Assembly: GCA_021208135.1 (NCBI GenBank)
Contig: JAJOKB010000091.1
Span: forward strand, 1 to 34,399
Origin: Verrucomicrobiota bacterium
Lineage (GTDB): Bacteria; Verrucomicrobiota; Verrucomicrobiia; Opitutales; Oceanipulchritudinaceae
Direction: 5' to 3'
DNA length: 34,399 nucleotides
Both the position numbers and the translations under genes were made by a program. This document shows positions 9,086 to 18,107 of this stretch, piece by piece (positions within the stretch are counted from its first letter, which is position 1; each line of letters opens with the position of its first letter). Under the pieces are notes generated by a model. That model was not told the DNA's origin, made no database searches, and was given only the letters and a program-made list of their open reading frames with translations.

Positions 9086-10557
9086 TCAATATTTACGCCA
9101 TAGCGACGGAGCGAACAATACCAGGATAGCAAACAACTCGAGCCGCCCCAATACCATCAGTAAGGACAGGTAGATCTTGGTTTGCGATGCCAGGTGACCG
9201 AAATTCTCTGTAGGCCCAACCTCGGCAAAGGCCGGGCCGATGTTGTAAAGAGTGGCCAGCACCGCACTGAGGTTGCCCAGCAAACTCAACCGGGGCTCAA
9301 GAATCGCCACGACAAAAAAGCTGAAAATCGTGAGTAACCAAATCAAAACAATAAACACCAGTACCCCCTCTTGATTATCGCGATCAACGGGTTGACCATT
9401 GACCTGAACGGGGCGCACAATGTTGGCGCGGAATGCGCGCTCGACGTGCTGCACACAGATCCTCCAGGCAAGCACAAAGCGAATCACTTTAGTTCCCCCG
9501 GAGGTAGATCCCGAACAGCCTCCGATCAGCATGAGAATGAGCAAAATAGTCTCTGCCGGGACGGCCCAAACGCCGTAGTCCTCGGTGACATAACCAGTGG
9601 TTGTCATGATAGAGACCACCTGAAATGCGGCACTGCGCAGCGCATGATGCCAACTGTCGGACCAGCCCGAGTACAATAGATACAAGGTGACAAGGATCGT
9701 AGCACCACCGAGAATCGCATAAAAGGCCTTGACCTCAGTTGCTTTCCACAACGCCTGCCAGTCACCCCCGCAACACGCGCAGCATGATAACGAAAAGTAG
9801 TGCCCCCAAGGCACATAAAAACAATGCATGCCCACTGCAAAAATGGACTTTGAAAGGCTGCAAAACTATCATTTTTGGGGCTGTAACCTCCAGTACTAAC
9901 AGTGGTGAACATATGATTGACGGCATCAAACCAATGCATGCCGCCCACCCTGTAAACCAGCAAACAAGCAACTGAAAGACCGGCATACAGGGCCGCCAGA
10001 CCCCAGACCCCTTTTTGTACGCGTGCAGTGTTCAGATCAGTCGACGTACCCGAATTTTCACGGGAAAACAAAATTTTTGCCCCAGCTCCAAGAAAAGAAA
10101 GGATGGCCACGAAGAAGACGACCACACCCAATCCACCGACATACTGTGTGAGCGAGCGCCAGAAAAGCAGGCTCGGCGGCAAGGCCTCAATATTGCCCAA
10201 CACAGTTGCGCCAGTAGTGGTAAAGCCGGAGACGGACTCAAACAGGGCATCGGCAAAGGTGAAATCACGAATGATGAACGCATAAGGGATGGCTCCGATA
10301 AAACTGGCCAGCAGCCAACCCGTTCCAACCAATGCAAGTGCTTCTTTGCGAAACAGACGATCGCCGGATTCCTTGCCAAACAGATGAAATACCCAGGCCA
10401 ACGCGAAACACAACAGGGCGCACAGGGTGAATGCATTCACTGCGGTGCTCTTGAACACCGGATCCCAGGCCAATGCGGCCAATACAGTGACCCCAAAAGC
10501 CAGTCCTAGAATAATCAGGATGACACTGTGCAGCTTGAGTAGTAACCGGTAATTCAT
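9086..10557 (-). CDS. trkH: Trk-type potassium uptake membrane subunit (two frame breaks)
   Basis: Inner-membrane potassium channel subunit that works with cytoplasmic TrkA. The protein starts MNYRLLLKLHSVILIILG and shows the four pore-loop regions of the family: SGFTTTGATV, TTVSTGGYSP, MTTTGYVTED and the last one with LYNIGPAF. GGCSGSTSGGTKVIR is also a classic TrkH block. About 490 residues when reassembled, normal for the family. The frame breaks at 9793-9796 (a T run on the coding strand, one extra base) and 9765-9769 (a G run, one extra base); between the breaks the third frame gives VIMLRVLRG, which joins GGTTF to DWQALWKATE as expected. It lies 27 bases after trkA and is probably co-transcribed with it. 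Confidence 0.93.
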
Positions 10558-10584
10558 TCGGGTTCAGCTGTGAGAGAATCAATC

Positions 10585-11935
10585 CTACCCGCGCAGGAGT
10601 TTTTGCAGGGCTTTGATATTGTCTTCACGCGTGACAACAGCAACCCTGTCAAGGGCTCTAATCACATCATCAGCTCCGGGCACGCGAGCGGTGTACTTGT
10701 GTTGCAGCGCGACCACAACGGCAAATTTGGGCCATGCGATATCGCGCAACCTCAAATCGCAGGCAGGACTTCCTTCACGAACGACAAATTCAAGAATACG
10801 CGCAGATTGTCCCGGAAGCTTGAATAACTCGTTGTAAGGGTTGCGTGAAATAAATCTGAGCACCTCGTTGGCGGTCACCACACGCGGAGAAACGATGGTT
10901 TCAATACCTAGTGAGTCACGCAGGTTATTGAGAATCTCCTCATAGTCGCTCTTGTTGATAACGGCCTCCACGTGCTTTGCGCCCAACTTACCCGACTGTA
11001 CGGCCGTCATGATGTTGCACTCGTCATCATGCGTTGTAGATACAAAGTAATCCGCCTCGCCAATCTGCTCTTCCTCCATCAGACGCAGCGAAGTGCCATC
11101 ACCATGGATGAATGTGACATGAGGGAATCTCTGCGCCAGTATTTGGCACTGTTCAAGCCTTTGTTCGACGACCGCACCTTAACCGCGGCTGTTGAGCAAC
11201 TTGATCAAAGCGATCGCGGTCTCCCCTCCGCCAAAAATCACCACCTTGCTTTGCTTGCCGATAGATCCCGGATCCAGTTTACCGCGCAATTCCACCAATT
11301 CATTGGGAGCACCAAAAACTGTTACCACATCGCCTGCTTCCAGAATTGTATCTGCGGTAGGTACATCCTCGGCATCGCCCCGCCGATAAAACCCAAAGCG
11401 CACATCCCTGGGAATAGACAAGTTACGCAGCGGCACACCACAAAACCGCGATGATTTATCAATCTGTAAAAGTTGGGCTTCAATCTGGCCGCGGGCAAAG
11501 TTCTCAACCGCCACGCGACCGGGGTTACGGATGGATTTGGCCAGTTCAACGGCAGTCAAGGCCTCCGGGTTAATCAATACATCGATCCCAAAATGAACCT
11601 GATAGTTGACCAGTGAGTGGTCACTGTAGGTTTGATCGTGGGCTCGACTGATCACAAAACCAGCTCCTAATGCGCGCGCAACCGATGACGCAATAAGATT
11701 GGCTTGATCGTCACTGGACATTGCCAGGAAGAAGTCACAACTATCGACACGGGCGTTTTTTTAAAACCGCCGCACTACCACCATTGCCATGAATAACCCG
11801 CACATCCAGCTGGTCATCAATCCGGCGGCAGGTATCGGCGTTTTTATCAACGACAGTGACATCGTGTCCTTCAGTACTGAGCACAAGACTCAGATAACTG
11901 CCGACTTCACCCGCGCCGACTATAACAACTTTCAT
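10585..11935 (-). CDS. trkA: Trk potassium uptake NAD-binding regulatory subunit (one frameshift, one in-frame stop)
   Basis: Cytoplasmic gating subunit of the Trk system, normally two copies of an RCK_N (Rossmann) plus RCK_C unit. Copy 1 starts MKVVIVGAGEVGSYLSLVLS with the GxGxxG fold and DVTVVDKNADTC; copy 2 starts KVVIFGGGETAIALIKLLNSRG and continues HVTFIHGDGTSLRLMEEEQIGEADYFV. The frame breaks at 11756-11762 (A7 on the coding strand, one extra base), after which the expected DSCDFFLAMSSDDQANL follows. At 11179-11181 an in-frame TAA interrupts copy 2 exactly where a Tyr-x-Val strand is expected; three missing bases spread over two spots would restore RGYKVRVVEQ. Total length of about 450 residues is normal, so the gene is probably intact in life. 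It is first gene of the trkA-trkH pair. Confidence 0.92.
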
Positions 11936-12013
11936 ATGGACTGCAGCTTACTCACAGTCACCAGCTTGAAAAGCCTAAAGGGTATTCCGGACAGTCTTCT
12001 TCCAAAAATAATG

Positions 12014-12030
12014 GAACCTGGGAAAGGTTC
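12014..12030 (-). terminator. Candidate terminator hairpin at the end of the toroid-protein gene
   Basis: On the minus strand GAACCT-ttccc-AGGTTC is followed by CATTATTTTT. The stem is only 6 bp and it overlaps the stop codon, so the call is weak. It would separate the toroid-protein gene from trkA downstream. Confidence 0.35.
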
Positions 12031-13569
12031 ATTCAGAAACCTGAATCCGCCAAATCACCGGTTGGCCAATAAACTCGCGGGCGATAGGCAGCTCCCAGCG
12101 CAAACTGAGACCATCTTCCAAAATACTCAGTTTGGGAACACATCCCTCCGGCGAGCGACAATGCAGCTTGACTGAGGTTGTTCCTATCGACAACTCCAAC
12201 ACACTCTCACCACCGGTGGTATAAATCACAGGTTCAACTTTGGCAGTTAATACAAAAACCCAAGAGTCGGAGGCACCGACCCAGGAGGGGTGCCACTCAG
12301 GCAAGCGGCGTTGGATGGAGCACACCGCTCCCTCTTGGGAGGCTAGTGTCTCCCCAGTAAAGCAAGGATCCTCAGGCACCAACGCATTGCGCAAATATCC
12401 ATCGCTCTTGACGCGGGCAGGGTGAAACCGCTCAGCGCCATTCTGCCAACTGACATGCCACTGAGGGAACGCCCATAAACAACCGTCAATGGAGAGTGCC
12501 ACAGGAAAAGTTTGCCAACTGAGGCCCCAGCGCAATTGGTCCCACTCCCGCTTTAACGGATAGTGGCTTAAGGAACCCAAGCGCACCGATCCACGCTTCC
12601 AACACACAGCCTGACCTTTAAGAGTAGGTACCTTTAACGCGCTATCCTTGGGGTGTCTGGAAAGCGGAAACAGCTCGTGCCATCCGTGGTCATGAAGGAA
12701 TTGACCGAAACACACTCGCATGAATCGCAAGGAAGGCAAAGTGCGCAGATAGTCCGCATCCTCAACTGCATTCCATGCGCGCACCTGAGACCGGTAATCA
12801 GGCGCTGCTGGCAATTCAGTAAAGGCATAACAACGAATGGTGGTACCCAGGCATTACTGCCGAAATAATCCTGCAAAACCAATAACTCATCGGCCATGGC
12901 TCGCAGCGCGTCGAACAAGGCTTTAGGCAAACGCTTTTGCATGACCAGCAATACCGAAATCTCGGTTAGCATCACCGTCGTGTACACTTGACTCAAATGC
13001 TCACCCCAACCCCAATGAGTGGCTTTCCAGTAGGTCTCAGCTTGCGCAAACTGCACCTCCAAGTGGCGCAGGGCATCCTCATCTGCCAGATATTCCGCCA
13101 ATAACCAGGCGCAAACCAGATCTCCCAGATGTTTGTTGGGATAATGCAATTTCGATTCAGCCAACTCCTTGGTAAACCAGTGGAACAAGCCCTGAAAAAT
13201 AACCTGTAATTTATCCCTGATGTCATCTGGCATGGCCGACCGCTGACAATATTCCACCACAAGCAATGTCAAACCAGTGAAAAAGCTGGCATTGGTATCA
13301 ATGGGTTCTTCTTCTTCATAATACCATCGCAAACAACCGTACAGTGGATGCTGTGGGTCTCTTACCTGAACCGCAGCCAAGGCATCGAGAGCACGATCAA
13401 ACTTGTCCAACTCCAAACATCCGAGCTGCGCGTCTATGGCAAATCGGATAAAAGTTTCGGGCAGACTGTGCACAGCAGGAGCTTCGGCAACCGGTGCGGT
13501 ATGCCCGGGGCCAGGCTTTCGGAACAGTCCAATAGTTGCATTCCAATACAAACTTGCGTCTGCTGACAT
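12029..13569 (-). CDS. Predicted alpha/alpha-toroid protein with C-terminal beta domain, function unknown
   Basis: About 513 residues when one frame break near 12838-12846 is joined (AWVP to RCYAFTELPAAPDYRSQ). I do not recognise a named family. The N-terminal 290 residues are helical with repeated aromatic helix-loop patterns (LRWYYEEEEPIDTNASFFTGL, HYPNKHLGDLVCAWLLAEYL, THWGWGEHLSQVYTTVMLTE), as in alpha/alpha-toroid glycosidases and polysaccharide lyases. The last 230 residues are beta-rich with many Trp and ordered charges. No signal peptide is visible, so it is probably cytoplasmic. The start at 13569 (MSADASLYWN) is preferred because GGGAAG lies 9 bases upstream; MLLMSAD and a longer start at 13615 are alternatives. 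It diverges from a LacI regulator 58 bases away, which suggests control by that regulator. A carbohydrate role is inferred. Confidence 0.75.
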
Positions 13570-13615
13570 TAAAAGCATCTTCCCGCTCGACAAACTTGCG
13601 CCAACAAGGAACATT

Positions 13616-13628
13616 TTAACTCGTTGAA
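13616..13628. promoter_or_regulatory. Candidate LacI-type operator half-match at the lacI start
   Basis: TTAACTCGTTGAA overlaps the lacI start codon. Its right half, TCGTTGAA, equals the right half of the palindrome at 17000-17014; its left half is degenerate. Position in the divergent promoter region of lacI and the toroid-protein gene fits autoregulation, but the match is partial and could be chance. Confidence 0.3.
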
Positions 13629-14701
13629 TGAGTGCTGCAAAACACAAACGGATTACCTTGGCGCAGATTGCAGAGGCGGTAGGCATGTCTCCCGCCACTG
13701 TTTCACTGGCATTGCGCAATGATCCCAGAATTGCCAAAGATACTGTGGCAAGGGTCAGGACCGCTGCCGACAAACTGGGCTACAGGCCGGATCCCCACCT
13801 ATCCCATTTGATGGGCTATTTGCGCGGTGGTACCATGCAATCAGCAGGTTCAGTCTTGGCGCTGCTGTCCGATTGGCCGGAAAAAGAACTGCGGGAGCAC
13901 ACCTACATGAATGGCATGGTACGCGGGATTATGGAGCGCGGCGAGCAACTCGGATACCGACTGGAGTTATTTCAAAAAAGCGACCAGCTCAGTTATCGAC
14001 GTATTCAATCAATCCTCACTGCACGCGGTATTCAAGGTGTCATTATTCTACCTCATAAACAGGCTTCCTTCACCATAGACAATTTTGATTTCAACAAATT
14101 CAGCTCGGTATGCATCGGTTATGGCATGGTCAGCCCCGAACTACACAGGGTCGCCTCCCAGCAAACACGCGCGGCGATGGAGGTCACCGAAAAAGTAGTT
14201 GATAATGGTTACAAACGTGTCGGGCTGGTAATGGAAAGAACCAACAATGTACGCACCCACCACCGTTATATGTCTGGAGTGCTCGGTCAACTGGTGGCCA
14301 CAGGGCACTCGCTGGATGTGCCCCCGCTGATTCTTGATAACGAGGATGCGGAATCAGTGCAGAACTGGTTGCTTAAGTACAAACCGGATGCCGTGATTGC
14401 AGCCTCCTTGCCCCTGGACCGAATGCTGCGCAGCATCGGTTTGATTGCCGGCAAACACATTGGTCTGGCGATGATTAATTACATCGGTCCCGAAGAAGTG
14501 GCTCGTCTCGAGACACCTTATCACGCCTTGGGACAGGGATCTGTAAATATGGTACATAGCCAGTTATGTTTTCACGAACTAGGCGTTCCCGAAATTCCTC
14601 AGGTACTGTCTGTACCCGGAAAATGGATAGCCGGCAGCACCCTGCCCCATCGGGACAAACTCAAGCGCTGGCCGGCTATAAAAACCAAACTCCGCCCGTG
14701 A
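13628..14701 (+). CDS. LacI-family transcriptional regulator
   Basis: DNA-binding repressor or activator of 357 residues responding to a small, usually sugar-like ligand. The N-terminus has the LacI helix-turn-helix (ITLAQIAEAVGMSPATVSLALR, residues about 9-29) and hinge region (KLGYRPDPHLSHLMGYLR). The rest is a periplasmic-binding-protein-like domain with NGMVRGIMERGEQLGYRLELF, GVIILPH, VVDNGYKRVGLVMER and a late VNMV segment. The frame is clean. It is divergent from the toroid-protein gene and tail to tail with a TonB receptor gene (10-base gap). Likely targets are the adjacent divergent gene and the paired palindromes at 17000-17040. The ligand cannot be predicted. Confidence 0.93.
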   Translation: MSAAKHKRITLAQIAEAVGMSPATVSLALRNDPRIAKDTVARVRTAADKLGYRPDPHLSHLMGYLRGGTMQSAGSVLALLSDWPEKELREHTYMNGMVRGIMERGEQLGYRLELFQKSDQLSYRRIQSILTARGIQGVIILPHKQASFTIDNFDFNKFSSVCIGYGMVSPELHRVASQQTRAAMEVTEKVVDNGYKRVGLVMERTNNVRTHHRYMSGVLGQLVATGHSLDVPPLILDNEDAESVQNWLLKYKPDAVIAASLPLDRMLRSIGLIAGKHIGLAMINYIGPEEVARLETPYHALGQGSVNMVHSQLCFHELGVPEIPQVLSVPGKWIAGSTLPHRDKLKRWPAIKTKLRP

Positions 14702-14711
14702 GGGCCCAATT

Positions 14712-16957
14712 CTAGAACCTGGTGGTCAATGCCAAAAGGTAGCGGCGCGGTTCAGACGGCAAGGTCTGTCCACCGCGAATAAATTCAGCATTGGTCAAGT
14801 TGCTCACGTTCAAGCTGATTGTCGTGCTCAAACGCTTGAACTCAAAGGTTTTGCCGATGAAGGCATCAACGGTCACATATGAATCGGCCGTGAAGTTCCA
14901 GGCTTGCGCAAAGATATTGCTGTCATTGCCGGCGGGGCGTTTGCCCATGTAAAGCAGGCCACCACCCATGTAAAACCCTTGCAGGGGTCCCTCCACAAAT
15001 TCGTAGCGCGTCCAAATGCTACTTTGGTGTTTGGGCACGTTGGGCATTGGGCGACCCGTCTCTTTGTCCTCTGCGATGGTGTAGGCATAATTGAACAAAA
15101 TCTGCCAATTGGGTAGCGGAGCGTAGTGGAAGTCGAGTTCCACACCCTTCGAAGTGCGTTCGCCAGCTAAAAGCTGCGTGCGCACGCCCTCAATCAGTGC
15201 TTCGATCAGGATATTGCGCTGCTTGAGGTCAAAGTATGAGATGGTTCCGGCCAATTTACGATCCGGAGTTTGCAGTTTAAGACCAACATCAATACCAACA
15301 CCCTCCTGTGGAGGAGCCAATTGCCCCACTTTGCTTTGGTCTGCAGCAAAAGAGTTGTAGAAGCCATTCCGATAAAAGCTCTCACTGTAACTGGCAAACA
15401 CCCCAACGCTGGGAATAAAATTGTACATGGCTCCAAATTGGCCGGTCACTGCATCTTCGTTGCCATCGGTATTGGTGATGCGATTTTTGGCATCAAACTC
15501 TTCATATCGCAAACCTGCGATGGCGCGCAATTTGCCATCCATCATTATTGCCTGCTCAGTAAAGTAGAAGGCGCGACCTGAGCTTTCAGACCGGCTGTTG
15601 ACTGGCAAATTGGCCGGCAAAAACTCTGGCCGCGGGCTGCGCTCAAAGTCACGAATCGGATTGAGAAAAACGGAATTCCAGAGCCCAGTCGCGGGTAATG
15701 CCGTAAGGATTAGGCAAGCGCACGTAAAAATCGCGCTCCTCGTGATTGGCGGCACGGAACTTGTCTCGATAGTATTCAAAGCCTACCAGCAAACGGTGTT
15801 CAACAGGGCCAGTACGAAACTCCATAAAGGCATCCGTCAGAAACTGGGTAACCTGATTGGCGCTATCTCTCCAAACCTGCGCGACTGCGCAAATCGACAC
15901 CTGAGCGCATGCTGTTATTGACAAAATTGGCATAATAAAGGTTAGCGGAATCGCTGTACATGCCTGCACTGCGGATATTGAGCCAACTGTTAACCCGCAT
16001 ATCGATATATGCGGTGTAGGCGTGAATATCATAATCACTGAAAGTACCCGGGCCGTTGGTGTTAAAATTGCGCGGCAAATAATCTGCCAACCCGGTGAAG
16101 CTGCGCGACCGGATCACGTCAGGGCTGAAAGGACCGTTGTTGATGCCAAAAGGATTGTCCGGATTGGCAATGGCTTGCGCCAAATCATCCAGATTGACAG
16201 CTATCATCCCGGCATGTGGGGCGTTTTCCTCGCGGATGTAGCGCTCGTATTCGAAGGTAATCCGCAGCCAGCGCACAGGAGCATAACTGACACTGGGACT
16301 GAAAACCTTTACTCGGCGCTTGTTGAACTCCACAAAACTATCGTATTCCTCGTAGCCGGATATCACCCGATAGCTCAACACCCCGTCCGGGATGATCGGA
16401 CCGCCAAAATCAGCCCCCAAACGGTAACTTCCATAGCTGCCGTAGCGGGCTTCAATATCATAATGACTGAAATGCTGGGGGCGCTTGGTAACGACATTAA
16501 CCACACCACCTGGAAATACCTGACCATACAAAAGACCTGCTGGTCCCTTCACAACCTCCACCTGTGCTGCGGTGGAGGTGTCATTGGGAGCGTAGCGGCG
16601 AAATCCATTGCGCAACGAATAAGTCTGCTGAATGCCGCGTACGTTAAATTTGCCAAAATTGCCGAGGTTATCGCGATTATCCTGTACACCGGGAGCAAAG
16701 CGCACTGCGTCTTCCAGGTCACTGACCCGCAGGTCCGCGATCAGGGAATCGGTAATCACCTGTAAGCTGAATGGCAAATTGCGCACTTCTTCGCGTGCCC
16801 GTGTGCCAGATACTGAAGTGCCGGCTCGGTAACCAAATTCGCGTTCACCTTGAACCTCGAATGGTGGCAATTCAAAGACATCGTCAGTTTCTTGCGCATG
16901 CGCCAGCGGTGTAAACAGAAGAAACGAACAGGGTATGATACGGAGTAGTTTCATCAC
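14712..16957 (-). CDS. TonB-dependent outer-membrane receptor (two frame breaks)
   Basis: Outer-membrane beta-barrel for active uptake of a ligand such as a siderophore or glycan fragment. An N-terminal signal peptide (MMKLLRIIPCSFLLFTPLAHA) leads to a TonB-box-like stretch (DVFELPPFEVQGE), a plug domain with SVSGTRAREEVRNLPFSLQV, VEVVKGPAGLLYGQVFPGGV and VNVVTKRPQ, then a barrel ending RRYLLALTTRF with a terminal phenylalanine. About 748 residues. There is no carboxypeptidase-like N-terminal domain, so it resembles FhuA/FecA-type receptors rather than SusC. The frame breaks at 15876-15877 and 15684-15686 (each one extra base in a short G run on the coding strand), with family-like sequence on both sides. 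It is divergent from the secreted-protein operon at 17124 and shares its promoter region. Confidence 0.93.
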
Positions 16958-16999
16958 CCCAAACTAGGAAAACTACGGTTCTTCCAGCAATCAGGGCAG

Positions 17000-17040
17000 G
17001 ATTCAATCGTTGAAAGAGGTTATCATTAAACGATTTAATC
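17000..17040. promoter_or_regulatory. Two matching inverted-repeat operators in a divergent promoter region
   Basis: GATTCAATCGTTGAA at 17000-17014 (plus) and GATTAAATCGTTTAA at 17026-17040 (read on minus) match at 13 of 15 positions. The two differences are paired across the dyad (C/G to A/T), so the palindrome is kept in both copies. Centres are 24 bp apart. Each holds a central CG, as operators of LacI-family proteins often do. They lie between the divergent TonB receptor (start 16957) and secreted protein gene (start 17124), so one regulator could control both. Confidence 0.6.
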
Positions 17041-17066
17041 CTGTTCCATTTGCGAGCAAGCGGGCA

Positions 17067-17097
17067 AGCGGGGAAGGTAATAGAAATTACCCCCGCT
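17067..17097 (+). promoter_or_regulatory. Stable hairpin in the 5' leader of the secreted-protein operon
   Basis: AGCGGG-gaa-GGTAAT-agaa-ATTACC-CCCGCT forms a 12-bp stem with a 3-base bulge and a 4-base loop, ending 27 bases before the ATG at 17124. No T-run follows, so it is not a standard terminator. It may stabilise the mRNA or affect translation. Confidence 0.5.
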
Positions 17098-17123
17098 CAC
17101 ACTTAAACTTAATTCCGTACTCT

Positions 17124-18107
17124 ATGAATGCTCTCAATGAATCCATCCGAACAGGCTTTGCCTGCTCCACTATGTTCGCGCTTGCGCTCACCACCCTGAC
17201 AGCGCAAGCCTCGCTCACCCTCCGTACCGACAGTCAGGCTGACGGTGCCATAGGCTGGGTACAGACACAAAATTTCACTCCCGACCGGGTGTTGGACTTA
17301 AGTCCATTTGACGACTGGATTGTCGCCACCAGTACAGGAAGTGTACCTGGAGTATTTGCCCGACGGGCGGGTGCCAATCTGATCACCCTGGAGGAATTGC
17401 GTGCCGGTGCCGACCAAGGGGCCAATCGTCTGGATCCGTGGCAAGTTTACTTTGCCTGGAACAATGGAACGCCGATTCCGCAAATTGATCCAGATTTCGC
17501 CCATTTCGGTGTCAGTTGGGTATTTGCCAATGCCCAGCCGTATGCATTCATGCGTTTCCGCGTGAATGTAGGCAACCAAAGCGGTCAAATCGTTCACTTC
17601 TGGAACCACAACATCCAAAACCTTGCCTACCAGATGCTGGAAGTGACCTTGCGGTCTGCTGATGGCAGCATCCGCAGCCGTGAAGAGTTTATCAACAATC
17701 TGACGACGGTCTATTACACCTCGATCATTGGCTTCAGTGGGCAGGCTCCCGGTGACTATATCGAGATTTTGAATACTGGTTACAACGTAGGCTGGCGCGG
17801 TACAGCCTTGGCCTTCGGTGAAGCACCGCCACCTGAACCTGAAACACCTTTTATCTTTGAGAATTCCGAAGCCACTCAACACTTGGGTGAAGACTGGTAT
17901 TGGAATTCTGCCTTGAATGTATTTTGGACAGGTGCATGGCCCTGGATTTACTCGGCTGCCAGTGAAACCTGGTTTTACGTAGTCGGTGAGACCGAGGACA
18001 ATTACTACCTGTTCGACCAGGCTGCTGACAGTTGGCTCTACACCAGTCAGCAAGTATATCCCTACGTTTACTCCTTTGCCCAACAAAGCTGGTTGATTCT
18101 ACAATGA
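17124..18107 (+). CDS. Secreted protein with C-terminal Trp/Tyr-rich repeat domain, function unknown
   Basis: 327 residues with a signal-like N-terminus (TGFACSTMFALALTTLTAQAS). The middle is beta-rich with no family I recognise (LRTDSQADGAIGWVQ, FMRFRVNVGNQSGQIVHFWN, GDYIEILNTGYNVGWRGTALAF). A proline-rich linker (EAPPPEPETP) leads to a last domain of about 70 residues with aromatic units: DWYWNSALNVFWTGAWPWIY, ETWFYVV, SWLYTSQQVYPYVYSFAQQSW. The last domain aligns by its W/Y pattern with the end of the next protein. ATG 17124 was chosen because it places the signal peptide correctly; an in-frame start at 17010 would add about 38 residues in front of it, and ATG 17172 is a shorter alternative. 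The stop overlaps the next start (ATGA at 18104-18107), so the two are translationally coupled. The frame is clean. Confidence 0.75.
   Translation: MNALNESIRTGFACSTMFALALTTLTAQASLTLRTDSQADGAIGWVQTQNFTPDRVLDLSPFDDWIVATSTGSVPGVFARRAGANLITLEELRAGADQGANRLDPWQVYFAWNNGTPIPQIDPDFAHFGVSWVFANAQPYAFMRFRVNVGNQSGQIVHFWNHNIQNLAYQMLEVTLRSADGSIRSREEFINNLTTVYYTSIIGFSGQAPGDYIEILNTGYNVGWRGTALAFGEAPPPEPETPFIFENSEATQHLGEDWYWNSALNVFWTGAWPWIYSAASETWFYVVGETEDNYYLFDQAADSWLYTSQQVYPYVYSFAQQSWLILQ

Noticed and set aside
16022..16765. Long plus-strand reading frame (247 codons) opposite the TonB receptor
   Set aside because: It is antisense to a clear receptor gene with signal peptide and plug motifs; its protein has no recognisable domain.
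17124..18107. PEP-CTERM or LPXTG sorting signal at the end of this secreted protein
   Set aside because: There is no PEP motif, no terminal hydrophobic segment and no basic tail; the end is aromatic instead.
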